Source: Holosporales bacterium (lineage in GTDB: Bacteria > Pseudomonadota > Alphaproteobacteria > Caedimonadales > UBA9215). Taken from it: DNA of 11,291 bases. Location of the stretch: positions 1-11,291 of the forward strand of contig DOCA01000231.1 of NCBI GenBank assembly GCA_003503995.1, given 5' to 3'. The notes under the pieces were generated by a model, which was not told where the DNA came from, did not search any database, and saw only the letters and a program-made list of their open reading frames with translations. Below, in pieces: positions 1 to 6,641 of the stretch. The translations under genes and the position numbers were made by a program. Every line of letters begins with the position of its first letter. Positions within the stretch are counted from its first letter, which is position 1.

Positions 1-1341
1 TGAGGAAAAACTTCCATATCCATATGTGGTTCTATTTGCTGGGGTTCATTATTTTCATTAATTGGCACTAAACGAGATAAGATCTCTTGTGCATACCATT
101 CCATAAAATCAAACTCTATAACGTCTGTTTCATCTTCTATAGTTTCAATTTTTGTCTCCTCATCTAACTCTAGATCTTGTGGAAGAGATTCCTCTAAAGG
201 AGAGGAAAGATTTGCATCTGCGCCATAGGACACAAGGCTTTCTTGATCTTGCTTCTTTTTTCCTATCGGTTTCTTAGGTTTTGCACTGGCCCCTTTCTTT
301 TTCTTGCCTTTTTTAGGCCCTTTCTTCTTTTTCTTTTTAGAACTCTTATGTGCTATAGGTGTTTTTTTTGTTTTATTGACTTCAGAAACAACGAAAGGTG
401 AGTTTTCGGCTAAGTCTCCAAATACGTCTTTCAGGCGCCTATCAATTAACTTCAGAATATCTGCTTCATAATTTGAAAACCTAAATTGCCCCTTTTTTAA
501 AAAATTGCTAAAAGTCTTTTGTTTACGGTCGATCAGATGACTGTTATAAGCATTCTCAAATCCGCGAAAAAAATTAGAGGTAACCTCATCACGTATAGCC
601 GTTATGGTCTCGACCTCAGGGAGCGAGGCTTTCTTGGTAAATATTTTTTCCAAGGACGCCAGAACACGAAAAAACAACCGCCCAAGAAATACGTTCTCCG
701 CTCCGCCCACAACTTTTGAAAGAGCTGGGTTGTTAGCCACCGTTTCATCAAAATAAAAACTGGAATAAGTATATAGATCTTTTTCTGCAAAAATTTCTGC
801 CTCAGATATTAACCTTAACAAATCATCGTTTAATCCATTAGAGTTTGAATCGGTAGTTACAGTGTTTATTCCATCCACTATGCTTGTAGATATTGAGTTG
901 ATAACAGATAGAATGTCACCTGAAATTTGTGAATATAAATCAATAGAAGGTGCTCCTAAAACCAGCTGCTGATATAAAATTTCCATACTACTTGAAAGGT
1001 ACTCGGATAGATAATAATCCTCAAGTGTGTCCCTTACGCTACAATAATAAAATAAGGCTATATTATATTCATCTATACCGTTATTTCCCGCTTTTATCGA
1101 AATTCTTGCCGTATCCATTGCGTCTTCAACAGATTGGGGATCAACCTTTCCTAAAGAGTCATGTACGTCTAAGGATTCTAATTTACTTGCATTAAAGGAG
1201 CGGAGTTCTTCTATCTCCTCCCATATTGTACTAAAGGCTTTAGTTACTCCAAAACTATCTGTTCCTTTAACAGGTAGATTGAAAAATAAAACAATGGAAA
1301 AGACAAACAAATGATGGAAAATTGATATTTTAAAGAATCAT
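1..1341 (-). CDS. Unrecognised, probably secreted protein with Lys-rich and acidic regions; 3' end outside window; one-base shift after codon 3
   Basis: I do not recognise this family. One frame is free of stops from the TGA at 1338-1340 down to base 1, so the C-terminus lies outside the window. The best start is ATG 1339-1341, but it reads ATG-ATT-CTT-TAA. Skipping T1332 joins it to the long frame and gives a classic signal peptide: MILK, a hydrophobic core of about 16 residues, then NLPVKG with likely cleavage after Gly26. In-frame alternatives without a shift are weak; TTG at 1308-1310 would lose the basic n-region. Residues 27-320 look mostly helical and soluble, with one Cys (C100). Residues 332-363 hold 20 lysines with Gly, Pro and Ser (positions about 252-350). 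Residues 383-414 are strongly acidic. Codon use differs from the ribosomal genes: about 18 of 34 Ile codons are ATA, against 0 of 9 in rplQ. Secretion is inferred; the function is unknown. Confidence 0.72.
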
Positions 1342-1358
1342 TTTACTTAATTTACTTA

Positions 1359-1387
1359 TTTATATTTAAAAATAAATAAAAAGTCAA
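1359..1387 (-). promoter_or_regulatory. Sigma70-like promoter of the secreted-protein gene
   Basis: On the minus strand the -35 box TTGACT (1382-1387) and -10 box TATAAA (1359-1364) are separated by 17 bases of very AT-rich sequence, close to the sigma70 consensus. Transcription would start near 1352, only about 11 bases before ATG 1339-1341. No clear Shine-Dalgarno sequence fits in that leader. The region is AT-rich, so some chance matching is expected, but box quality and spacing are both good. Confidence 0.55.
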
Positions 1388-1629
1388 TAAGAAAAACATT
1401 TTCTATACTAATAAATATCCACGGTATCGGACCATCAAAGGTACTGAGGGGCAGCGTAAGGATTAACAAAAGAGTTTATATAAAAAGGATAAGACTCTTA
1501 GCTAAAAAGAAAGAGCTCCTGTTTTATAGGTGAAGAACACATGAATGGCGCCTTGAAATTTCTGAAATGACTATATAAGGTATTTTTCAAAGGAAAAGCC
1601 CGTGCTATCTTTTCAAGGCCTTAAAAACC
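1388..1629. other. Intergenic stretch without a recognised gene
   Basis: I see no convincing coding frame, tRNA or small-RNA hallmark in these 242 bases. Visible structure is limited to a near-palindrome centred on AAGGCCTT (1610-1627), a CCTTGAAA copy near 1551 facing the similar arm at 1610-1618, and a 6-base inverted pair AAGAGT/ACTCTT around 1470-1499 with a long loop. None of these is followed by a clear T-run that would make it a terminator. Confidence 0.5.
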
Positions 1630-1663
1630 AAAAAAGCCCCTCATTTAACGCTGAGGAGCTTTT
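1630..1663 (-). terminator. Rho-independent terminator after rplQ
   Basis: Read on the minus strand, GCTCCTCA pairs with TGAGGGGC (8 pairs including one G-T) around an 8-base loop, with AAAA before the stem and TTTTTT after it (1630-1635). The stem starts about 43 bases beyond the rplQ stop, where the ribosomal cluster is expected to end. The plus strand also reads stem plus TTTT, so weak two-way termination is possible. Confidence 0.88.
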
Positions 1664-1701
1664 AAAATTGAAGTCAAAAGACTTCTGAAACTATTGGGGC
1701 T

Positions 1702-2133
1702 TTAGGCTGTTGCTGTAGCAGGTGCCATATCTTCATCGGCAACAACTTCTTTTTCACCCTTAGGCTTTGCAGCAGGATCGCGATCGATGAATTCAATATA
1801 AGCCATAGGCGCATTATCACCATAGCGATATCCAGCTTTGATAATGCGAAGGTAACCACCAGGGCGATCTGCATAACGCTTTGCTAGAACATCCAAAAGC
1901 TTTGTTGTTGTCTCGTTGCTGCCAAGCTTTGAAATCAATTGACGACGCGCGTGCAATGTATTTTTCTTACCCAAAGTAACCAATTTTTCAACGATTGGAC
2001 GCAAATCCTTTGCTTTTGGTACAGTTGTCTTAATTTGCTCAAACTGAATCAATGATTTTGCAAGGTTTGCAAACATTGATTTACGATGGGCAGAAGGACG
2101 GTTAAATTTACGACCGCTAATTCCGTGACGCAT
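1702..2133 (-). CDS. rplQ: 50S ribosomal protein L17
   Basis: L17 is part of the large ribosomal subunit, near the peptide exit tunnel. The 143-residue product starts with the family's characteristic MRHGISGRKFNR and continues with HRKSMFANLAKSLI and, further on, GGYLRIIKAGYRYGDNAPMA. The conserved core ends near residue 120. The last 20 or so residues are an extension rich in Lys, Glu and Ala that ends ATATA; such tails vary within the family (E. coli L17 is 127 residues). The ATG has AGGAG six bases upstream. It is the last gene of the cluster, 23 bases after rpoA and directly before the terminator. Confidence 0.97.
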   Translation of the reverse strand: MRHGISGRKFNRPSAHRKSMFANLAKSLIQFEQIKTTVPKAKDLRPIVEKLVTLGKKNTLHARRQLISKLGSNETTTKLLDVLAKRYADRPGGYLRIIKAGYRYGDNAPMAYIEFIDRDPAAKPKGEKEVVADEDMAPATATA

Positions 2134-2156
2134 GGTATTCTCCTAAACTCTAAATC

Positions 2157-3170
2157 TTAATAATTATCTTCAAGCTTACGGGAAAGCTCATCAATATTTT
2201 CTGGCGGCCACTCAGGAACCAACAAACCAAGCTCAAGACCCATATCAACCAAAACCTCACGGATTTCGTTCAAGGACTTACGACCAAAGTTCGGTGTACG
2301 CAAAAGTTCTGATTCTGTTTTTTGAACCAAATCACCAATATAAACAATGTTCTCATTCTTCAAGCAGTTTGCAGAACGAACGGAAAGTTCAAGCTCTTCA
2401 ACTTTACGAAGAAGATTGCGATTAAAGGGAAGCTCTGTTGTCTCTTCTTCAACCAATTCATCTTCGGGCTCTTGGAATGTCACAAACTGGACTAATTGGT
2501 CTTGAAGGATACGAGCAGCAAGAGCCACAGCATCTTCAGGTTTAACAGAACCATTTGTCTCAACATCAAGAATTAACTTGTCAAAGTCAGTTTTTTGGCC
2601 AACGCGTGCGGCTTCAACTTTAACGGAAACACGCTTAACAGGACTAAAAAGCGCATCAACAGCGATATGTCCTATGGGTGAATCGTCTTTTTTCAAATGA
2701 GCCGCTGGCACATAACCTTTACCTGTCTCGATGGTCACTTCCATACTCAAAGAAGCCCCTTGGTCCAAATGGCAGATTACGAAATCAGGGTCAAGGAAAA
2801 CCACATCACCTGTTTCTTCAAAATCAGACGCTGTTACAATACCAGATTTCTTAACGGAAAGCTTAACCTTACGAGGCGCATCTGAATTCTTACGAATGGC
2901 GAGACTCTTCAAGTTCAAAATGATCTCAGCAACATCTTCTAAAACACCTGGGATGGTGGAGAATTCGTGCTGAACACCTTCAATCTTAATGCCTGTAACC
3001 GCTGCACCTTGCAAGGAAGATAGCATTACGCGACGCAAAGCCGTTCCCAATGTCATACCAAAACCGCGCTCAAGAGGCTCGGCTATGATGGAACCACGAC
3101 GGGTTTCGTCCTTTGACTTAACATTAAGCTTATAAGGCTTAATAAGGGATTGCCAATTTTTTCTAATCAC
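2157..3170 (-). CDS. rpoA: DNA-directed RNA polymerase subunit alpha
   Basis: Alpha dimerises to seed assembly of RNA polymerase, and its C-terminal domain binds UP elements and activators. The product is 337 residues. The N-terminal domain (about 1-235) contains the dimerisation motif LERGFGMTLGTALRR at 33-47. An acidic linker follows (about 235-248), then the C-terminal domain. The UP-element contact residues fall at the same numbers as in E. coli: R265, N268, C269, G296, K298, S299 and E302, so DNA binding should be intact. The start is GTG (3168-3170), chosen because AGGAG lies seven bases upstream and the protein then begins MIRKNWQSLIKP, as in other alphaproteobacteria. It is 54 bases after rpsK, one of the widest gaps in the cluster. 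Confidence 0.98.
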   Translation of the reverse strand: MIRKNWQSLIKPYKLNVKSKDETRRGSIIAEPLERGFGMTLGTALRRVMLSSLQGAAVTGIKIEGVQHEFSTIPGVLEDVAEIILNLKSLAIRKNSDAPRKVKLSVKKSGIVTASDFEETGDVVFLDPDFVICHLDQGASLSMEVTIETGKGYVPAAHLKKDDSPIGHIAVDALFSPVKRVSVKVEAARVGQKTDFDKLILDVETNGSVKPEDAVALAARILQDQLVQFVTFQEPEDELVEEETTELPFNRNLLRKVEELELSVRSANCLKNENIVYIGDLVQKTESELLRTPNFGRKSLNEIREVLVDMGLELGLLVPEWPPENIDELSRKLEDNY

Positions 3171-3177
3171 TTAACTG

Positions 3178-3182
3178 CTCCT
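3178..3182 (-). promoter_or_regulatory. Shine-Dalgarno site deciding the rpoA GTG start
   Basis: The minus strand reads AGGAG at 3182-3178, then seven bases, then GTG at 3170-3168. This is the only good ribosome binding site near the conserved N-terminus, and it fixes the non-ATG start. Confidence 0.85.
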
Positions 3183-3197
3183 AAAAAAGACTTCTTA

Positions 3198-3212
3198 ACC
3201 ACAATGTGTGGT
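3198..3212 (-). other. Small perfect hairpin in the rpsK-rpoA gap
   Basis: The sequence is ACCACA, a three-base loop, then TGTGGT: a perfect 6-base-pair stem. On the minus strand it is followed by TTAAGAAG and a T6 run at about 3183-3188. The T-run starts some nine bases after the stem, too far for a standard terminator. It could be an RNA processing or stabilising element, or a weak attenuator that lowers rpoA relative to the ribosomal proteins. The role is inferred. Confidence 0.45.
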
Positions 3213-3224
3213 CTACAAATTTAT

Positions 3225-3617
3225 TTATACGCGGCGACGGTTTGGGGGACGACATCCATTATGAGGCACAGGTGTGCAGTCACGAATAGATGTTACCGTC
3301 AAACCAAGGGCATGCAAACCACGCAAAGCGGACTCACGACCAGAACCAGGACCCGTTACTTCAACATCAAGGGTCTTAAGACCATGTTCCATGGCTTTGC
3401 GACCGGCATCCTCAGCAGCCATTTGAGCCGCATAAGGTGTTGATTTACGAGATCCACGGAATCCCATGGCACCAGCCGTTGACCAAGAAATCGCATTTCC
3501 TTGGGCATCGGTAATTGTAATCATTGTGTTGTTAAATGTCGCACTAATGTGAGCAACACCATTACTGATGTTCTTACGCTCGCGGCGACGTACTTTGGTT
3601 GCGGATGGCTTTGCCAT
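3225..3617 (-). CDS. rpsK: 30S ribosomal protein S11
   Basis: S11 is in the platform of the small subunit and helps shape the mRNA path at the E site. The 130-residue product has the expected length. It carries the family motifs GVAHISATFNNTMITITD, GFRGSRKSTPYAAQMAAE, VTGPGSGRESALR and the conserved end DCTPVPHNGCRPP followed by an Arg-rich tail. The ATG at 3615-3617 has only a weak ribosome binding site (TAGGGT about ten bases upstream), so translation may depend partly on coupling to rpsM, whose stop is 30 bases away. Confidence 0.97.
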   Translation of the reverse strand: MAKPSATKVRRRERKNISNGVAHISATFNNTMITITDAQGNAISWSTAGAMGFRGSRKSTPYAAQMAAEDAGRKAMEHGLKTLDVEVTGPGSGRESALRGLHALGLTVTSIRDCTPVPHNGCRPPNRRRV

Positions 3618-3647
3618 ATTTTTAAAACCCTACGTTAGCTAACTTAC

Positions 3648-4016
3648 TTATTTCTTCTTACCTGCAATGGCAACGGCCTTACCACGGCGCGTGCGCGCAT
3701 TGGTGTGGGTCCGTTGACCGCGAACGGGCAATTTCTTACGGTGGCGAAGACCCTTGTAACAACCAAGGTCTGTAAAACGCTTAATATTCATAGAAACTTC
3801 ACGGCGAAGGTCACCCTCAACGCGATAGTTGCTTTCAATATACTCACGGATCTTTAGAATTTCATCATCTGTTAGTTGACTAACACGACGTTTTTCCTCA
3901 ATACCAACATGATCACAGATCAATTTGGCTTTATGAGGACCAATACCAAAGATATAGCTCAAACCAATTTCAACACGTTTTTGGCTTGGGATGTTAACAC
4001 CTGCTATACGAGCCAC
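3648..4016 (-). CDS. rpsM: 30S ribosomal protein S13 (GTG start)
   Basis: S13 is in the head of the small subunit and forms bridges to the large subunit and contacts with the P-site tRNA. From GTG 4014-4016 the product is 122 residues and begins (M)ARIAGVNIPSQKRVEIGL, exactly as the family does. It contains the helix-two-turn-helix region around GIGPHKAKLIC and ends with GLRHRKKLPVRGQRTHTNAR and a basic tail. A longer reading from TTG at 4035-4037 would add seven residues, but those codons overlap the AAGGAG ribosome binding site at 4023-4028, so the shorter form is preferred. It begins the alpha cluster, 87 bases after adk, with its own likely promoter. Confidence 0.96.
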   Translation of the reverse strand: MARIAGVNIPSQKRVEIGLSYIFGIGPHKAKLICDHVGIEEKRRVSQLTDDEILKIREYIESNYRVEGDLRREVSMNIKRFTDLGCYKGLRHRKKLPVRGQRTHTNARTRRGKAVAIAGKKK

Positions 4017-4022
4017 TCTCTT

Positions 4023-4028
4023 CTCCTT
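4023..4028 (-). promoter_or_regulatory. Shine-Dalgarno site deciding the rpsM GTG start
   Basis: AAGGAG at 4028-4023 is six bases upstream of GTG 4016-4014. It lies inside the coding region of the longer TTG reading, which argues that translation starts at the GTG. Confidence 0.85.
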
Positions 4029-4050
4029 TTTAAACAATAGTTAATGACGA

Positions 4051-4079
4051 TAAATAAGAATATTTGGGGCAAAAGTCAA
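4051..4079 (-). promoter_or_regulatory. Probable promoter for rpsM-rpsK-rpoA-rplQ
   Basis: In the 87-base adk-rpsM gap the minus strand has TTGACT (4074-4079), a 17-base spacer and TATTTA (4051-4056). The -35 box is strong and the -10 box moderate (about three of six consensus bases). The transcript would start near 4044, leaving a leader of about 28 bases before the GTG. A GGGC/GCCC pair flanks the -35 box. The wide gap in an otherwise packed cluster supports an internal promoter, as does the known separate alpha operon of other bacteria. Confidence 0.42.
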
Positions 4080-4103
4080 GCCCTAAATGTTTTTCTTTTT
4101 ACC

Positions 4104-4769
4104 TCACACTGCCTTTTTCGTTTCCTGAAAGGCTTTAATTTCATCTTTTATAAGATCAAAAATCTTTTTGGGATCTTGATCTCCGTTAATATTAAGAATC
4201 TTTGTCCTGCCTTCAAAATGTGCCAACAGAGGCTCAGTCATTGCTCTATAGGTGTCTAACCTCAGCTCAATAGCCTCTGCCGTATCGTCAGAGCGGACAT
4301 CAAAGTTACGACTTTGACAAACATCACAAATGTTTTCCTTTTTCGTTGGCTTGAAATATTTATTATAAATCGCCCCACACTCTTTACAGGAATAACGCCC
4401 TAAAATTCTCTTTTTAATAACACCGTCAGCAACCTCGAGTCGGATAATTAAATCAACCTTCTGAGATTTCTGAGCCAACATTCTCTCAAGCACTTGGGCT
4501 TGATTCAGCGTCCGAGGAAAACCATCAAAAATATATCCCTCTGTAGACGCATCATAAGCCCCATCAAGCAAGGAAATGATCACATCGTCCGATGGAAAGC
4601 TTCCCTTATCCACAGCATCCTTAATAAGGCGTCCTGTAGTGCTTCCTGTTGCTATTTCTGCTCGTACAAGATCACCTGTGCTTAATTGCTTATAGCCAAA
4701 GGCCTCAACAAGTTCTTTTGCTTGTGTGCCCTTACCAGAGCCAGGTGCTCCAAAGAGGATAATATTCAT
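4104..4769 (-). CDS. adk: Adenylate kinase, long form with four-Cys lid
   Basis: Adenylate kinase interconverts ATP and AMP with two ADP in the cytoplasm. The 221-residue protein starts MNIILFGAPGSGKGTQ, with the P-loop at residues 7-15. The AMP-binding part follows (STGDLVR at 30-36, FDGFPRT at 81-87). The lid (about 120-160) carries four cysteines, C128, C131, C148 and C151, in a C-X2-C-X16-C-X2-C arrangement, the known metal-binding lid that usually holds zinc. The conserved DDTAEAIELRLDTY follows at 161-174. The ATG overlaps the secY stop by four bases (ATGA), so translation is probably coupled. Its place between secY and rpsM is common in bacteria. The lid, unlike the E. coli one, should be metal-stabilised (inference). 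Confidence 0.97.
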   Translation of the reverse strand: MNIILFGAPGSGKGTQAKELVEAFGYKQLSTGDLVRAEIATGSTTGRLIKDAVDKGSFPSDDVIISLLDGAYDASTEGYIFDGFPRTLNQAQVLERMLAQKSQKVDLIIRLEVADGVIKKRILGRYSCKECGAIYNKYFKPTKKENICDVCQSRNFDVRSDDTAEAIELRLDTYRAMTEPLLAHFEGRTKILNINGDQDPKKIFDLIKDEIKAFQETKKAV

Positions 4770-6106
4770 CTGCGCTTCCCTTTTTTAGGACGGGTTCTAC
4801 CCGTCAGTCCTTGGTATTGATGAGAGATTAAATGGGATTGAATTTGCGTTACCGTATCAATGGCCACACTCACCACAATCAAAAGGCTGGTTCCACCAAG
4901 ATAAAGAGGAATAGCATAGTTATTCATCAAGACAATGGGGAAGGCACAAATGGCTGCCAAATAAATCGCACCAACAACGGTCAAGCGCGTCAGGATATAA
5001 TCTAAGTAGGTTGCCGTATGCTCTCCAGGACGGTAGCCTGGGACAATGGCTCCTGCTTTTTTCAGATCTTCAGCTTTTTCCGTCGGGTTAAACACAACGG
5101 AGGTATAAAAGAACGCAAAGAACACAATCATTGCCACAAAGAAAAGCAAATACAGCGGGCGACCATAGCCCATATGAACCAAAAAGCCTGCTAAAAGGCT
5201 ATCAGGATCCACATTGGCTGAAAAGCCAGCAATGGTTTGTGGAATCATCAACATAGCGCTCGCGAAAATAGGAGGAATCACACCGGCCGTATTAAGCTTA
5301 AGAGGCATATGGGTATTATCACCGCCATATTGACGGTTACCCACAACACGCTTTGGATAAGTAATATGGACACGACGTTGCGCCCTTTCAACATAAACAA
5401 TAAAGATCAATGTTGCCGCAATCACGAGCATAATCATAAAGATCAAGAAGGCTGAGACTTGGCCTGTTCGCCCAAGATCAAATAATTGCCCCAAAGCCCC
5501 TGGCATACCAGAAACGATACCCGCAAAAATGATCAAAGAAATACCGTTACCAACACCCCGAGATGTAATTTGTTCACCCAACCACATAAGGAACAAAGTT
5601 CCTCCCGTTAAGCTGAGAACCGAGGAAACCCTAAACAAAAAGCCTGGATCAATAACAGGACTCCCCTGCATACTTTCAAGCCCAACGGTAATACCAAAGG
5701 ACTGAACAAGGGCCAAAAGAACCGTTCCATAACGGGTATATTGATTCAGTTTTTTACGGCCAGACTCGCCTTCTTTTTTCAAAGATTCCAGTTGAGGCAC
5801 AACCGCTGTCATTAACTGCACGATAATGCTGGCAGAAATGTAGGGCATAACACCCAAGGCAAAAATCGCCATATTTCCAAGGGCACCACCGGAGAATTTG
5901 TCTAAAAGACCTAAAACACCACCGGAGTTACGTTGCGAAATTGCTTGCATAAGTTCCGCGTCAATGCCTGGAAGAGGCAAATAAGCTCCAAGGCGGAAGA
6001 CAAGAAGAGCGGCCATGGTAAACCATAGCCGCTTCTTCAAATCGTCTGCTTTAGAGAACGTGGACCAGTTAAAATTAGCAGCTAGCTGCTCTGCTGCAGA
6101 TGACAT
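4766..6106 (-). CDS. secY: Preprotein translocase subunit SecY
   Basis: SecY is the central channel of the SecYEG translocon in the inner membrane and passes unfolded proteins to the periplasm or membrane. The 446-residue product is of normal length and has the expected ten hydrophobic segments. The first is near residues 28-45, followed by a plug-like region GGVLGLLDKFSGG (62-74), a segment at about 78-102, and later ones ending near 400-418. The cytosolic loop motifs are present: QYTRYGT (122-128), RRVHITYPKR (244-253) and PGYRPGEHTATYL (356-368), which lies in the loop that contacts SecA and ribosomes. The tail is basic (KKGKRR). AGGGAG is five bases before the ATG. Confidence 0.98.
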   Translation of the reverse strand: MSSAAEQLAANFNWSTFSKADDLKKRLWFTMAALLVFRLGAYLPLPGIDAELMQAISQRNSGGVLGLLDKFSGGALGNMAIFALGVMPYISASIIVQLMTAVVPQLESLKKEGESGRKKLNQYTRYGTVLLALVQSFGITVGLESMQGSPVIDPGFLFRVSSVLSLTGGTLFLMWLGEQITSRGVGNGISLIIFAGIVSGMPGALGQLFDLGRTGQVSAFLIFMIMLVIAATLIFIVYVERAQRRVHITYPKRVVGNRQYGGDNTHMPLKLNTAGVIPPIFASAMLMIPQTIAGFSANVDPDSLLAGFLVHMGYGRPLYLLFFVAMIVFFAFFYTSVVFNPTEKAEDLKKAGAIVPGYRPGEHTATYLDYILTRLTVVGAIYLAAICAFPIVLMNNYAIPLYLGGTSLLIVVSVAIDTVTQIQSHLISHQYQGLTGRTRPKKGKRR

Positions 6107-6129
6107 GGTGTCTCCCTATTCTTTTTATA

Positions 6130-6618
6130 TTACGCAGAAGCTGCTGGTGCAGGCTCCACATGAAGTTGTTTTACACTACCTTTTGCTTTTTCAATGGCTG
6201 CAACAGCTGACTTTGTTGCTTTTGACACAACAAGGTTTAAGGCTGTTTTAAGCTCGCCATTTCCAAGAATTTTTACATTCTCGCGGGCAGGACGCACAAG
6301 ACCAGCTGCTTTAAGAGCCTCAATAGTGACCTCTTTTTTAGCATCTAATTTCTTAGCATCAACGGCAGCTTGCAAATCAGAGAGATTCAACTCACCAAAA
6401 ACTGTTTTAAAGTCTTTGTTGTTGAAACCACGCTTTGGCATACGCATGTACAGAGGGTTTTGACCACCCTCAAATCCTTTGATAGCCACACCGGAACGGG
6501 CTTTTTGACCCTTTACACCGCGACCACATGTTTTACCAACGCCTGATCCTTCACCGCGTCCAAGACGCTTTGATTTAAGGCGTGCACCTTGCTTATCTTT
6601 TATCTCATTCAGTTTCAT
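6130..6618 (-). CDS. rplO: 50S ribosomal protein L15
   Basis: L15 is a late-assembly protein that holds 23S rRNA domains together. The 162-residue product has the glycine- and arginine-rich N-terminal extension of the family (SKRLGRGEGSGVGKTCGRGVKGQKAR at about 17-42, described here by its motif), then FEGGQNPLYMRMPKRGF and the globular C-terminal half. The last 20 or so residues form an Ala-, Lys- and Pro-rich tail that ends PAPAASA, longer than in E. coli (144 residues). It lies 23 bases after rpmD and 23 bases before secY. Confidence 0.97.
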   Translation of the reverse strand: MKLNEIKDKQGARLKSKRLGRGEGSGVGKTCGRGVKGQKARSGVAIKGFEGGQNPLYMRMPKRGFNNKDFKTVFGELNLSDLQAAVDAKKLDAKKEVTIEALKAAGLVRPARENVKILGNGELKTALNLVVSKATKSAVAAIEKAKGSVKQLHVEPAPAASA

Positions 6619-6641
6619 ACTGATACCTACTCTATTAGAAA

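Noticed and set aside
602..790. Short minus-strand frame starting MQKKIYILIPVF, resembling a membrane peptide
   Set aside because: It lies in another frame within the long unknown gene, has no ribosome binding site, and the overlapping long frame is far more convincing.
950..1195. Plus-strand frame of about 80 codons
   Set aside because: It is antisense to the unknown gene, lacks a ribosome binding site and has a composition typical of a shadow frame.
1470..1500. AAGAGT/ACTCTT pairing as a second terminator
   Set aside because: The stem has six weak pairs with an 18-base loop, and the T-run is short and interrupted.
3634..3643. Perfect 10-base palindrome GTTAGCTAAC between rpsM and rpsK
   Set aside because: It is short, has no loop for a stable hairpin and no matching copy elsewhere in the window; chance is the likely explanation.
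4014..4037. S13 start at the TTG seven codons upstream
   Set aside because: Those codons contain the AAGGAG ribosome binding site for the GTG start, and the extra residues do not match the family N-terminus.
4017..4103. Apparent loss of rpmJ (L36), which follows secY in E. coli
   Set aside because: Alphaproteobacteria usually carry rpmJ elsewhere, and nothing like an L36 remnant is seen in the gap. This is a lineage trait, not a deletion.
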